Below are positions 32,505 to 45,379 of a stretch of 64,000 nt of DNA, in pieces; the stretch's first letter is position 1, and each line of letters starts with the position of its first letter. The notes under the pieces are model-generated. The model ran no database searches and was not told the DNA's origin. It saw nothing but the letters and a program-made list of their open reading frames with translations. Source of the stretch: Phallusia mammillata (lineage: Eukaryota > Chordata > Ascidiacea > Phlebobranchia > Ascidiidae); NCBI GenBank assembly GCA_003260075.1, contig QLIY01000094.1, positions 1,331 through 65,330 of the forward strand. The letters run 5' to 3'. Position numbers and translations under genes: made by a program.

Positions 32505-35500
32505 TTAAGAAGCACAACTGAAGATAATCAGCAGCAGAGTGTGCAACATAATCAAGCAAGAATGCCGATGTATCCCTTCTGAAGCATTGTCACCAAAGTT
32601 CCCTTGTTGAAAACCAGTTTTTCCCTGGGCAAAAACTACACAAAAGAGTAAAAATTAGCACAAACCACATTTCAGTATTTAAAACAAAAGGGTTTGGGGG
32701 GGGGGCAGTGTGCAATATAATCAAGCAAGAATGCTGATGTATCCCTTCTGAAGCATTGTCACCAAAGTTCGCTTGTTGAAAACCAGTTTTTCCCTGGGCA
32801 AAAACTACACAAAAGTGTAAAAATTAGCACAAACCACATTTCAGTATTTAAAACAAAAGGGTTTGGGGGGGGGGTAATTGAATAAATGTTAAAATTACTG
32901 TTATAAAACTCAATACATTAGGATTCATAATTATCCGACATAATATTCTTTAGGATTAATACACTTACTGTTGACCATAAGAACTTGCTCATCTGACCCC
33001 AGAGCATTTCTGGCCAAACATGTCCAGTTGGGGGGGGGGAAAATGAATAAATGTTAAAGTTACTGTTATAAAATTCAATACATTAGGATTAATTAGCCAT
33101 AATTATCCAACATGAGATTCTGTAGGATTAATACACTTACTGTTGACCAAAATAACTTGCTCATCTGACCCCAGAGCATTTCTGGCCAAACATGTCCAGT
33201 TTCCAAAATCGCTGATCTGCATTTTTTCAATGAAAAGCTTTGATTGGACAATGTTTCTTTGGTTAAGCTTCACTAAGTTGTAACGCCCATTTGCTGAACC
33301 AATGTCTATGCTGTGAAAAAATAATATATTAAGAAATTATGTTTGTGGTTTTATTATTACTGATTACTAACAACATTTGCCCAGACATGAAAACCAAACA
33401 TTACGAAACAGATTAGAGCAGAATTGGCTACTTTTTTTTTATAGGGAGACATGTCAAGTAGAAAATGTAAGGCCGGGCTAAATGGTTTAACTTGATTCTG
33501 AATAATACTAATAGCATTTGGGGGGGGGGTTAACAACATTTGCCCAGACATGAAAACCAAACATTAGGAAACAGATTAGATCAGAATTGGCTACTTTTTT
33601 TGATAGGGAGACATGTCAAGTAGAAAATGTAAGGCCGGGCCAAATGGTTTAACTTGATTCTGAATAATACTAATAGCATTTATTCCTAAAAAGCAATAAA
33701 CCACATACACTTTATGACACATAACCTGGCCGGCATATTAAAGTTCCATTGTATGGCGTAACAAGCTACGAACAAATGCTCTAACAACACTGGACCTATT
33801 GATTTATAGTTATGCAATGTTTTTAATACAGTAGTCATTTCATTGTTTGTGTCACAGTCAGAACCTTATATGTTATTTCTTGAAAAAGGTTTGTTTTGCA
33901 ATGTGCAATTTGGTTTATGAGCCGGACAGATCCAATCGAACGGTTGTATGTAACCAATACAAAGGTATGGGTTAGATTATTTTTTTTAAACCATCTCACA
34001 AGGTTAGATTAACAAAATTTGCTATTCGATGTTGAACCTAAAATTGATTTTAACTTGTGGATAAGAGATTAAAGGGGGGGGGGTGTTTATGAGCCGGACA
34101 GATCCAAACGAACGGTTGTATGTAACCAATACAAAGGTCTGGGTTAGATTATTTTTTTAAAACCATCTCACAAGGTTAGATTAACAAAATTTGCTAATCG
34201 ATGTTGAACCTAAAATTGATTTTAACTTGTGGATAAGAGATTAAAACATCTAAAAAGCCAGTCAATAAGCATACCCAATATACATAATTTGTGATTAAGT
34301 GGTTTGGAAGTTGCAATTCCCAGACATGTAATTAACTTGCGCATTTAGCACTAAACAAAATCAATATTTTCCGACTCCAGTGGGAACTTTTGTCATAATG
34401 TACAATTACATATTGATCAGGGGGTTTCACAAATATGCATGCTACAAGGTAGGTTTCACTTACGATTGCCCACTTGGACCTTGCCATGTAAACACAGGCT
34501 TTGGTACACCAACTGCTACACATTCCAGTAAACCATCTTGGTTTGGTATGACTTTTATTGTCTTTAAAATATTTTCTTCTACTTGGGGTGGATCTAGAAA
34601 CAATAAGGTTGTTTTGCTGAAAAACTGTCTAAGGTGTGCATGCTTGTTAAAAAAAACTAATGGCATCATTTTAATGAAATAAACTGTATTTTTTAAAAAC
34701 CTACATCTGACAACCAGTTCAATGGAGCGTGTGACAGGTGATGATACCCCATTGTCAGCTGTGCATTCATAATTCCCAGCACTTCCCCTTGTCACTTTTC
34801 CCAATGGAAGTGTGTCACTGGTTGCCCTGTTGCCATCAGCTAAAATAAACACAATATCATGATCAAAATCACAGTTTCAACTTTTAAAGTTTTGTTTTTT
34901 CCCATTAAATAGCAAGGAAAATATGTCTATGATCTTACCTGAAGGAATAACATGCCTCCAGTATATTTTAGGCTTGGGCCTGCCTTCGGCCATACATTGA
35001 AGTTTGACGCGACTTCCTTCATCTACAGTCAGATCTTTGCTGACTTTCACCATCCTAGGAGGTACTGCAAAAGAATTAGGCATTGTTAAGGAATGTAGAA
35101 ATTATATACCTAGAAAGCAGGGTTGCAAAGTCAGTTCCCTCCACTGTTTAAATCTATTCAGACTACAACTTTACTTTAATTTGAAAAAAAAACTGAATCT
35201 GATTCCAACACAAAGCCTTTATGTTGCTCTTTACAAAAAATAGATAAAGTCGGAGGGTTGGTATGAAATACTGTATGTTACACCACTTAGCATACAACAT
35301 GGTGTGTTAAATTAGAAAATTACAAGCCTTAACAAGAGTAAATGACACCAGATTCTAGTGTTATTTCATTTTACAGACCCTTTAAAATAAGAGGGGCCAA
35401 AATATCATATATGCCACTCTGACAATGTTTAAAATATAAACACAGAATCCACCAAAAAAGGGTGACTTAACTCCAGCTACCCAACACAACCTGCTAGAAA

Positions 35501-36166
35501 GTGATGGCACACATTTTAGGTACTGTAAAAAAGATTACTAACCATTTACTGTAAGGTACATGCTTGATGTTTGGTAGTTGTCATCATATAAGGAACAGGT
35601 GTACATCCCTTGATTCTTGGCAGTGACACTTTTAATTTTAATAGAGTATTCTGGAATTTTGAAATACATATAGTGTTTAAAAAAGCTCAAATAAGAACAA
35701 AACAATCTAAAAATACTACAAATACACTCTACCTCTTGGGTCATTGACTAACAAGCTGATATTAGGATCCTGGAGTATTTTTACTGCTTTGGCATAAATT
35801 ACTACTGGGGATCTTGATGAGTCATATGACCATGAACGTGATAAACCACCATTACTAAATTCACATCTGCAAATGAATACAAGTATTGTTACCATAAAAC
35901 ATCTATACCCAGCAGTCCAGACTCCAGCACAATGTTAAAAACAATTATTGTACCTTAAAATTACATCCTGTCCTGTTGTTACGGTGATGTTTTTCATAGG
36001 TTTTACAGTTGCTGCCGAGCAATCGTTTATAAAGAATTCTGTTGACAACAAGCAGCTAACATTAGTATACAAATGTAAAACTAAATAACAAACCAAACTT
36101 ACGCAGTGAAATACAAAGAACCATTGCTGGCCAAGTCCATTTTGATCCACTGTCCAAAAAGTTCAT
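32505..36166 (-). CDS. IgLON-family-like GPI-anchored cell adhesion protein (three Ig domains)
   Basis: Nine minus-strand exons, 36166-36103, 36038-35954, 35866-35733, 35650-35543, 35064-34939, 34839-34705, 34593-34464, 33310-33141 and 32635-32505, join with consistent phases to 360 codons. Exon 1 gives a signal-peptide-like start. Ig1 has VILRCEFSN and GMYTCSLYDD. Ig2 starts VPPRMVKVSKDLTVDEGSR, a linker very like neurotrimin/OPCML, with KLQCMAEGRPKP and NYECTADN. Ig3 has YPPQV, LLECVAVGVPKP and GNWTCLARN. The last exon ends with a small-residue stretch (DNASEG) and a hydrophobic tail CLIMLHTLLLIIFSCAS, as for GPI attachment. IgLONs are neuronal surface adhesion molecules; insect DIP and lachesin are alternatives. 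Parts of exons 8 and 9 appear twice because of poly-G artefacts. It is head-to-head with DPH6. Confidence 0.85.
32538..32864. repeat. Exon-9 duplication joined by G10 (assembly artefact)
   Basis: Bases 32538-32695 and 32707-32864 (158 each) are near-identical with a handful of SNPs, separated by G at 32696-32705. They include much of the last coding exon of the IgLON-like gene. The second copy stops at the G run and cannot encode the complete tail. Confidence 0.85.
32865..33201. repeat. Exon-8 duplication with two G10 runs (assembly artefact)
   Basis: G runs at 32865-32874 and 33030-33039 bracket 32875-33029, which repeats 33040-33201, including the 3' part of exon 8 of the IgLON-like gene (coding LARNALGSDEQV). 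The right-hand copy continues into the full exon and is taken as genuine. Confidence 0.8.
33368..33681. repeat. Intron duplication joined by G10 (assembly artefact)
   Basis: 33368-33519 and 33531-33681 match except for a few SNPs and a poly-T length difference; G run 33520-33529. It lies in intron 7 of the IgLON-like gene. Confidence 0.8.
33914..34245. repeat. Intron duplication joined by G10 (assembly artefact)
   Basis: 33914-34073 and 34086-34245 are 160 bases each with about five differences; G run 34074-34083. Same intron as the previous one. Confidence 0.8.
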
Positions 36167-36592
36167 CGTGCAAATATTGCGAATCTCAATACAAACGCAG
36201 CAACGACAACAATACTGAATACTGTAAAGACCAGTGCAAAATTGCAAATGGCAAACAATTGGTTACCAAGTTTGGAATTCGCAGTGGATCGATATCTTTT
36301 TTGTTTGGGTAGGTGGCGCTATATCGCACTTTTGTATAATTTTTTGGTGGTTAGTTTTTAATATTATTAACTGCACTTTCAGTAGCGTCAATTAGCCAGC
36401 AAAAAGTTGACATTAACTGTCGTTTCAAAAAACAACAACAACCTGTACTCAGTCATGCGAAACGCCGGGATGTTTGTTATGTGTATGTTTATTTTCATCA
36501 GCAAGCACGTGTTTATATGATTTGCACGTGCGCTCAGATACAACTTTGCAGTTCACACTATATTGGTGCTGCGTTAACAAACGATTCGTAAA
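36167..36592. promoter_or_regulatory. Shared 426-bp interval between divergent start codons
   Basis: The IgLON-like gene starts leftward at 36166 and DPH6 starts rightward at 36593. The interval has no ORF and no TATA box I would defend. It is either one bidirectional promoter or two small ones. A housekeeping gene and a neural-type gene sharing it would need separate control elements. Confidence 0.4.
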
Positions 36593-39500
36593 ATGAGGGT
36601 GGTTGCATTAATCAGGTAACGTTAAGCTGAGATAATGTGTGAACTTTAGTGTTGTGTAACTGCTTTAACTACTAGTGTTAGTGTATTACTAGTTACTACC
36701 TATATCATTTATTAACCAAACATTAAGCTATACATTTTGCAGTTGTACAAATAGCAAAAATTTTGATTGATATTATTTGTAACCTATTATAAGGTCCAAC
36801 TCCTGTTAGCATTGCAATGCTAGCTCACCTCAGAAAACAAGATGTTTTACATCTGCTCATTTAAAAACAAACGCAAAATAACTTGTTTTTTAGTGGTGGC
36901 AAAGACAGCTGTTTCAACATGATGCATTGTCGTGCTATGGGACATGAGATTGTTGCTTTGGCAAACCTCCAGCCAAAAGTTGATGGTAAGGTAATAGAAA
37001 AGTATTGCTTCTTTTTTCATTACTTACATTGGTTTTGTTTCCAGGTGAAGCAGACAGCTTTATGTACCAAAGCGTTGGCCATGAAGCAATATCACTTTAT
37101 GCGGAGGCAATGCAATTACCACTGTATAGAAGGTTTGATAAAATGATTATGATTTTACTGCCATTACCAAGTCTTCAGAGTGTGGCAGCTGCACCATAGG
37201 CATTTAGTTGTCCTGTCTTGACCTCATTTACTTGGTTTGCACCTGCTAAAATTGGTCTTGCAAGTGAACTTACTGGCCGTGCATGTGGGACATGTTGGTC
37301 ATGCTGGTCCAGGATCTTGTCGGGAACTGCCATGTTCTGCAGACTGGGCCACTACAAGGTGGATGGCAGTTTGTCACCATTTTGTACAAACTGTTGTATA
37401 CTTGTAGGACCATTCAAGGAACTTCCAAGTTAACAACAATGAATTATACTCCAGTGAATGATGATGAAGTTGAAGATCTTTTCGAGTTGTTAAAAAGTAT
37501 CAAGGTAGGATAAAAACAAAGACTCATATATTTATTTCTAAAATAGTATTTTTCTGCCACCAGGAAGAGATCGAATTTGATGCTGTGTCATGTGGGGCAA
37601 TACTATCGGATTACCAAAGGATCAGAGTAGAAGGTGTATGCAGTCGACTAAATTTACATAGTTTGACTTATTTATGGAGGCAAGATCAAACTAAGATTTT
37701 ATTGGTTTGTTATTGTATTTAAAAAATCCTAATCACACATAATAAGTTTTTGATGCATTTGTAGGACATGATTAAATCTGGTGTTGATGCTATCCTAATT
37801 AAAGTGGCTGCCCTTGGTTTAGATCAGCAACATCTTGGAAAATCCCTTGCAGCAATGCAGCATCATTTGTTTGAATTGGTAATGTATTACCAAGTGTAAT
37901 GTATACACAAATAGCCTGTGCCTCTAAACCAAGTTGAAAATGTGTATTTATGCAGAACTCCAAATATGGATGCCATGTATGTGGTGAAGGGGGAGAGTAT
38001 GAAACATTTACACTGGATTGTCCGTTATTTAAAAAGTGCATTGTAATGTATGTCTGTTTTGTTATTCTGAAGAAATTGGTTGACAATCTGTTTGTGTTTT
38101 TAATTAAAAATAGCAGTAAAATATTTTTAACAAAATAAGATTTAAAAATGTCCCACTAAATCTGTGATGAAATTCGCTCATTTACATGGCTATATAGTTT
38201 CATGTCAACTGCCACAACCCACAATGAACCTTAATTTTCAGTGATGACCAGGAAATTGTCATTCATTCTGATGATGGATTTGCACCAGTGTCTTATTTGC
38301 GTCTAAAGTTTTTTCATCTGGAAGAAAAAGCAAAAACAATTTTTGATTTCTCCCAACTTGTCCCAAAATTCTGTAATGACACCAGCAAAGAAGAAAACAC
38401 AAATATAAACAATGTTAGTGTTCATGTGTGTAAATTAGTGAGTTGAAGAATTTTAGGCTTTCAAAATAATCCATTTTCCAAACGTTTCCATTTGTAGTTG
38501 AAGAAAAAATCTGCAGAGGAAGCCGATTTGAGTTTCAGTACTGAATTTCACCAAACACATATTCCTTCAGTAACAATCAATGGGCCAATTTGTACCATAA
38601 GTGGTATCATTGGGGGGGGGGTGTTTCCATTTGTAGTTGAAGAAAAAATCTGCAGAGGAAGCTGATTTGAGTTTCAGTACTGAATTTCACCAAACACATA
38701 TGCCTTCAGTAACAATCAATGGGCCAATTTGTACCATAAGTGGTATCATTGGATGTTTAGATATGCAGGAATTATCGGAAAATAACATTAAAGACTGCAT
38801 GAAAAATGCACTCACTAAAACAATGGGTATGTAAGTTTTGCATTTCCAAGTGACACAAAGTTTTACAATATGCTTAAATAATTTTTAGGTATCTTGGAAT
38901 CAAAAGGCCACAACATGAAAGATTTATGTTACATTCACTTGTATGTGGCAAATATGGAACATTTTCAAATGATAAACTCAGTTTACAAAACATTCTTTAA
39001 CCAAAATCCCCCAGCAAGAGTATGTGTTGGCCTTCAACTATCCAATAGCAAAGATTCTAAATCCAACGTGTTAATGTCGATTGATTGTGTTTCATGGAAG
39101 CCAGAAAAAACAAAAAATAAAGTGATGCATGTGCAAGGGATATCCCACTGGGCTCCTGCCAATATCGGTATGTTGAAAACAGTCATAATAGGTTACCTTG
39201 TTGTGGTCTAATCAGTAGCATTGTGTGTACATAACTTTTAATTGTTTTTGTGTGTGCAAAATTTGATGTTTTCATAATATTCATAGTTTGCAATTTTTTC
39301 ATGTGTCCATTTTTCTTTCATTTTTTGACCTATCGGTGACATGAATCTGTTGAACTCATATGTTTCCTATGGGTTTATTTGTTTTTCTTTCATTTTTTGA
39401 CCTATCGGTGACATGAATCTGTTTAACTCATATGTTTCTTATGGGTTTATTTGAGCAGTGCAGCTCGAGGGCACTCAGTTTGTTCAGACAGGATTATTAT

Positions 39501-40636
39501 CAACAACCATGTTATGGCAAGGCTGCTTCACTGACCATTTGGCCACCTTGACTTTTTCATGTTTTGGTTATTGTAAACTTTAATTTTTTATTTCAGGTCC
39601 CTACAGCCAATGTGTCCAAAGAGGAAACACATTCTTTGTAGCAGGCCAGATTGGACTTGTGCCAGGTTCTATGGAGCTGGTAGAAGGTGGAATATGTGCA
39701 CAAGGCATATTGTCATTAAAACATGTTAAAGTAACACAATTTTTACAAATTTGCCTTTATATGCCACTAATATAAGCTTTATTACAGAGTGTTTTAACAG
39801 CCATGGATGCTAAACTGGACTACAAGGACATAGCACAATGTGTCTGTTATGTTACTGACAAAAATCACATTAAACCTGCCAGTAGCATTTGGGATAAAAC
39901 AGTCTCTAAAGGTAGTTTGCTTTTTGTATCCAAGCAAATACAATTACATCAAACAAACTTTTCTGCAGATTGTATTTTATATGTGGTTGTACCATCACTT
40001 CCCAAACAAGCTCTTATCGAATGGCAAGTTATTGCAGTCAAACAAGACAATGATGAAAATGCCTTGGAAGACAGCAATGAAAATGATAGAATACAACCTA
40101 AATTTATCATGAAATATAGAAGTATGTTTTGTTATTTAAATGCTAATTGAGGTTTTTTGTTACCGATCAAAACATAGCTTTGTTTTCAGGTAAAATAGTT
40201 ACATGTTTACAAAATACCTTACAAGGCTTGTTTCAAGATATTACTGAGGAAATTAAAAGCTATGAAAACATTGGGCTGCATGCTCTGCAAATACGACTTT
40301 ATTATGCTCTTGATGGAATCAGTCTCGACACAATGATAGGTAAAAATGTTACTTTAATCCATGGCTTTGTAGTTTGTGTTTTTATCTAAGAAATTTAATC
40401 TGCATTGCTCTTACCTGTGCTGTTTGTTACAGTTAGTCCATAGCTAAAACAAAATGTCCAAAAAAATTATACCTGCTTGTTTTAAATAAAACTAAACTTT
40501 AATTTTTGTTTCAGGTTTATGCAAGAGCTTGACCAATGTCGCAGTTGCCTGTGTACCCGTGAATTCAATATTTGTTCACAATTCAGAGAATAGTGTTATT
40601 CTGTCTGCTTTTTGTGTAATGCACAGTATTTCCTAA
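36593..40636 (+). CDS. DPH6: Diphthine--ammonia ligase with C-terminal RidA-like domains
   Basis: Fifteen exons join to about 656 codons: 36593-36615, 36894-36985, 37045-37132, 37408-37504, 37564-37704, 37765-37878, 37956-38047, 38242-38413, 38637-38826, 38889-39167, 39597-39730, 39788-39911, 39969-40121, 40190-40339, 40515-40636. The first 270 residues are the ATP-binding ligase domain: SGGKDSCFN (PP-loop), LSDYQRIRVEGVCSRLNL, KVAALGLD and CGEGGEYETFTLDCP, all hallmarks of Dph6/ATPBD4. It performs the last amidation of diphthamide on eEF2. The second half holds two RidA/YjgF-like segments (HWAPANIGPYSQCVQRG, VAGQIGLVPGS, ILYVVVPSLPK), an arrangement known from yeast Dph6 and absent from the short human form. 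Exon 9 appears first as a truncated allelic copy at 38498-38611; the complete one at 38637 is used. Confidence 0.93.
38484..38750. repeat. DPH6 exon-9 duplication joined by G10 (assembly artefact)
   Basis: 38484-38611 and 38623-38750 (128 each) are near-identical, separated by G at 38612-38621. They differ at a few sites, one of which changes a codon (ATT to ATG). Only the right copy reaches the exon end. Confidence 0.85.
39310..39453 (+). repeat. 72-bp tandem duplication in DPH6 intron 10
   Basis: Units 39310-39381 and 39382-39453 differ by two bases. No G run separates them, so this may be a genuine tandem duplication. Confidence 0.85.
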
Positions 40637-40974
40637 CACCACATCACAATTACCATATTTTTCTTGCTGAATGTCTTTAGATCTGGGTTCTTATGCACAG
40701 CATTACTACTGCATAAGTGGGCATTTTAAAATAGGATTGAATTTGTTTGGGGCAAAACAGTTCCCTATTTAAAACAATTATGTAAAAATATTAGAGACTC
40801 TCGGTAAGACTTTTTTAAACTCAGAGATGACACATTGAAATAGGTTGTAAAAGGTATATGTGAGGCAGGAGCAGCAACAGCAACAGCAAAATGTTCACAG
40901 TTTTTCTTACTTTACATTTTCTTGAATAGTGCTAAGGCAGAATTTTATTAGAGATGCATCAGATTGAAAAAAAG

Positions 40975-41392
40975 CACCTTTTTTGTTGTTGAAAAAAAAA
41001 ACACCTTTTATATTGTTTTTGAAAAAAAAACTTTTTATTGTTGTTTTCAAATGTTTACAAAAACATTAACAAAAAAATTTAATAGGTGCTTAGCAGAAAA
41101 GTGCTTGACTGCAGAATTGTATTTCAGTTTTGTACACTGCCATGTAATTCATAACGTGTTTATAGGGGGGGGGGGCACCTTTTTTGTTGTTGAAAAAAAA
41201 AACACTTTTTTTATTGTTGTTTTTGAAAAAAAAATTTTTTATTGTTGTTTTCAAATGTTTACAAAAACATTAACAAAAAAATTTAATGTGCTTAGCAGAA
41301 AAGTGCTTGACTGCAGAATTGTGGACCTTGCTTGTCTGTTTTTTTTTGTATTTCAGTTTTGTACACTGCCATGTAATTCATAACGTGTTTAT
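40975..41392. repeat. Duplication 5' of ELP6 joined by G11 (assembly artefact)
   Basis: The A- and T-rich stretch 40975-41164 is repeated from 41176 to about 41392, with a G run at 41165-41175. The right copy has about 26 extra bases (around 41322-41349). The true distance from DPH6 to ELP6 is therefore about 200 bases shorter than shown. Confidence 0.8.
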
Positions 41393-41417
41393 ATCTATAG
41401 GATGTAGGATTTTTAGG

Positions 41418-42300
41418 ATGTTTGAAGAACTGAATAGATTAGCTGGCTGGTCAGCAGAGAAACTTCCAGACCGGGAAGTAATCTTCATCACCGACAAGGG
41501 ATGCAATGGCATGTTCCTACTTCACCACTTCATTGCTCTATACCTCAAGGCAGGACAACACGTCGTTCTGGTAACAGTGGAACAATCCTTTGCCCATTAC
41601 TCAGTGGCATGTGGAAAACTCGGCGCTAATTTGACAAAGAGCAAAACTGAAGGAAAGTTAACTCATGTTGACATGATGAAGGCAGGACTAAACGAATACC
41701 TACAGGAATCGAGCCCCACTGACCAACTATCGAAAGGGTTTAGTAACAAAACTTTAGAGCAGCTTAACGACATGATACACGATTTAGTTAATTCTGTTCC
41801 GGTCGACAAAAAATCTATTGTCATAGTTGACGATTTATCGTTGTTTCTAAGCCTTGGGTTCCCTATTGAGGACGTGATAACGTTTTATCACAAAATGAAG
41901 TACATAACACGGACCAAGCCTGCCTCCTTCCTTACTGTACTGCATTTGGATGGCTCAGTCGAAGACCTTCCAACATTGTATCCGAATTTCAGTTACTACG
42001 GAACGTGGGGGGGGGGGTACACGGACCAAACCTGCCTCCTTCCTTACTGTACTGCATTTGGATGGCTCAGCCGAAGACCTTCCAACATTGTATCCGAATT
42101 TCAGTTACTACGGAACGTGTGAACTAAAACTGGAAGGCTTGGAGTCAGGCTACAGCAAAGACGTACACGGAACGCTGGAAGTCATACAGAAAAGCATGAA
42201 GAATCTGCGAACTGTATTTGAAAGAAAAGTGCGCCAGTACAAAGTGACCGAACGAACTCTACATCTGTTTGCACCGGGAACATCGAAGGCGGTCTTGTGA
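41418..42300 (+). CDS. ELP6: Elongator complex protein 6, interrupted by an assembly artefact
   Basis: An intron-less frame starts MFEELNRLAGWS and runs through LLHHFIALYLKAGQHVVLVTVEQSFAHYS, SIVIVDDLSLFLSLG and VLHLDGSVEDLP; after the artefact it continues CELKLEGLESGYSKDVHGTLEV to LHLFAPGTSKAVL. These match ELP6 throughout, including the SFAHY and VDDLS blocks and the AVL end. ELP6 is a RecA-fold subunit without a working P-loop; with ELP4 and ELP5 it forms the ring of Elongator that modifies wobble uridines of tRNA. At 42007-42017 a G run is followed by a repeat of about 100 coding bases, which breaks the frame on paper. Removing one allelic copy would give about 257 residues against about 266 in human. 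A TTTTTAG lies directly before the ATG, a possible trans- or cis-splice acceptor. Confidence 0.92.
41907..42118. repeat. ELP6 coding duplication joined by G11 (assembly artefact)
   Basis: 41907-42006 and 42019-42118 are 100 bases each with two differences, separated by G at 42007-42017. Open frames that read through the G run (GGG codons) are not real protein. Confidence 0.9.
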
Positions 42301-42701
42301 ACGAAAATTAATGTTTGAAGTTTTTGAGATATTACTCTACTAGACAAAACAAAAGGCGTTTGTGAAATAATCCATAATGGTAGCTCGGGCAGTCACACAT
42401 CAATGCTGTTAATTCGTTTTTTTGCTGAATTAAAGCGTCATGTTTACTGTTTAAAGTGCAATTTGTAAAGTGATTGAGTGCTAATTGTTTGGGCTGTCGG
42501 CATTTTTTACAATTGCGTGGTGGCATGAATGACATCGTCGTATCAGGATTTTTCCACATACGATTTAAAACGAGTTAAAAATTTTGAAGCCCTCACAAGC
42601 TTTAAGAAAATGTCCGGTCGAATAGAAAACCCTGCGAAACTGGGTAGCGCGCGAACAACGAGATAAAAGAAAATGTGCAATTTATTTCTGTGTCTTGTGT
42701 T

Positions 42702-45320
42702 TTACCCATGCGAGATTCTCAAGTTGTTCAGTGAAGGTACCCCTTCAATTTTTAAGTGTTTCTCATTCGCCAAGTGAAGTAGACATGTGAAAGCGATTGG
42801 GACCGAAAGACTTTCGCTAAGTTCCTGTGACATATTAGCTGGAAGTTTTTTGTACAGTTCAGAGAAGAGGATGTGGTCATCGCTGTCGGCTTCGTCTTGC
42901 GCTTGTGTTTCATCAGGTTTACTGGTATTCACTTCTGTTCGGTCATTGTCGTCTTCTGGGTTCATAGGCTTTAAAAATTGAAAAGCGATTAAATCACAAT
43001 TACACTTGTGAGGTTTTTTAAAATAATGTTTGCAACATCAGATCTAGCTTATGGGCCCCAACTGAGACACTTGCAGTTGGTCTAGAGTTGCAAGCGAGCC
43101 GAAACCCGACAAGAAGACATTTTTCACGAAACAACAAACAAAATTAGGCCCGAAAGTTGGTAAAATTGCGGAACGAATAAGGCTAGTTGTAAAGCCAGGC
43201 CCTTATCAAGCCTGTTTAACTCAAACTTTTAGCCCCGACTCGAAAGGCCTGGTCCAGCTTAAATAAATCTACAAAAAGTTCAGAATCAAGATTCTCAAGA
43301 TTAGCTATGAATTATTTCACTTAAAATAGTTTTAAGGTTGTCGCGAACTACGTTTTACACTTAGATTAAGTTATGATAGCCATTCTAAAAACGTAATCCT
43401 CGTCTACACAAAAGCTCTACAACAACAAATACATTTCTTCATCCTATTTGGTAGTACGCTTTTCATGTCGGATTAATTTGTTTCTAAAATCTGGTGGTTT
43501 TTAACAAATAAAAAAAGCTTACCTCGTCAATCGAAGCGGGAGCCTCGGCCACCTCTGTTATCGAAGACTCGTTAATCGTGGATTTATTCTTTTTTGGTGT
43601 TTGTAGTATTGACCACATGGCAGTTTTCAATTTGCGAACGTCGATGCGTTTCGCTCTCGTTGCAAAAACGACGTCGATTTTCGCAACCTGATCAAGTGAA
43701 AAAAAGGGAATTTCAGCATTCTAATACAAAAATACTTCTTTGATTAAATAAAGTAGTTCTCAAAGTGGCGTCCGCGGCCTCTTGAGTCCGTGAAGCCATT
43801 TTGCGGGGACCGCCAAGGGTTTGAAGTCATTATACAGTCTATTTCGATTTCGACTAAACATGTGTAAATCAAAGTAGAATTTAAGAAATGTAATATCCAC
43901 TGCCGAAGAATGTCCTTTATTCTATTATAAATACCAAAAATACAATCGTTCGCGCACAACCGTAATGGGTTTTTTGTCTTGTCTATGATATCACAAACTG
44001 CTTTTTAGGATATGCGGAATTTCGCAGAACTAGCTTAAATACTGCACCTTGATATCAAAACGGAAAAAATGCGTATTGTTTGATAACCAACCTTCGTTTT
44101 TTAAAATATACATTCAGCTTTATGGACTGCGTCCTTGAGATCATGGCAAAGGGACCGTTATGAAAATATAATTGAAGTTTGAGAATTTAATACCAGTTCA
44201 TGCAGTTCATACCATTTCTGCATGATGTAAGGAATGTTAAAAAATGTAGTGTTTCGTTTTGTCGAGTTATTGCTTATGCTGGAAGTGGAACACATATGGT
44301 CAATTACCGAGCGTCAAATTATACGAGCACCTAACGCCAGGTTACCAGAACTGCCTGATCCAACCCTTACTGCTTATCTCGTACTTTATGCTAACAATCT
44401 AAACCACCCAACTGCAAGCATACTTACTGTGTTTTTTTTTTGTCTTAAACAAGACTTTTTCCATACAAAAGCAGAGTTTACCTCGATAGCCATAACTGTC
44501 CAGCGCAGCACGTTATAACTTACTTTTCGTGGTTCGTTAATCAAGTGGTCGCCTTCGAACAAGTTGTTGTATTCAGAATGCGTGGAACCGCTGTTAGAAT
44601 TTTGACTTGGTTCAGGAACGGATGCTGCGAAGTCTGGTATAAAGGTCTCACTCGCATTGTATACACTGTTGGGGAAACCCATTGGGCTGTCGTCGTTGTC
44701 CGCAGCATCTAAATAATAAGTAGGTAAGAAATTTCTTCAAACACGACTGATTCTGGGTTAAACAATGGTTACGTGTCCAGTTGTCAAATTCACTTGCACG
44801 CAAAACTTATTTTTTATTATTTTGTATACCACAACAGCAGGTCAAGAAAAAGTCTATTCCGCCTTTTTGGACTCGAGTTCTTGCGATAGGCAACGTTTTT
44901 TAGCACATACCACAGTTTGAAAACAATTTTTCAATAGATTATATTCGAATAAGACACTGACGATGCTTTTTAGCGAAATATATTTGCCTTAAAAATATTT
45001 TAACCTGGATATAAATGTTTCCACACTTTTGGTATGTTGTTAATAGGGATGTACCAAAATTGCAAATGTTCTGTTTGGTCGAGCGGCCGAGCACGCTCGG
45101 TGCATTATGACGTCACACAAAAATCCCCTTCCTACGTTTTAGCTCTACAAGGCCTCTTACGTCACCAGCGGTGTATTAAGCTGTACAGGCTCAGAAGTGC
45201 ACGTTTTTCCACAATCTAATACGTTTGAAAAATCATTTGTTTTTGTTCATAGACACACTTTCGAACACCAGCTGCCTATGTTAGCAGGGCATGAATATGC
45301 AAATTTAATGCTCGGGTCAG

Positions 45321-45379
<59 letters not shown>

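Noticed and set aside
41286-42122. A 278-codon plus-strand frame
   Set aside because: It extends ELP6 upstream into the AT-rich allelic duplication and downstream through the G run. The real ELP6 start and end differ.
42332-42559. Minus-strand frame with a Cys-rich start (CKKCRQPKQ)
   Set aside because: It lies between ELP6 and NCAPH, about 75 codons with no recognised family and no conserved context. Could be a microprotein, but the support is too thin.
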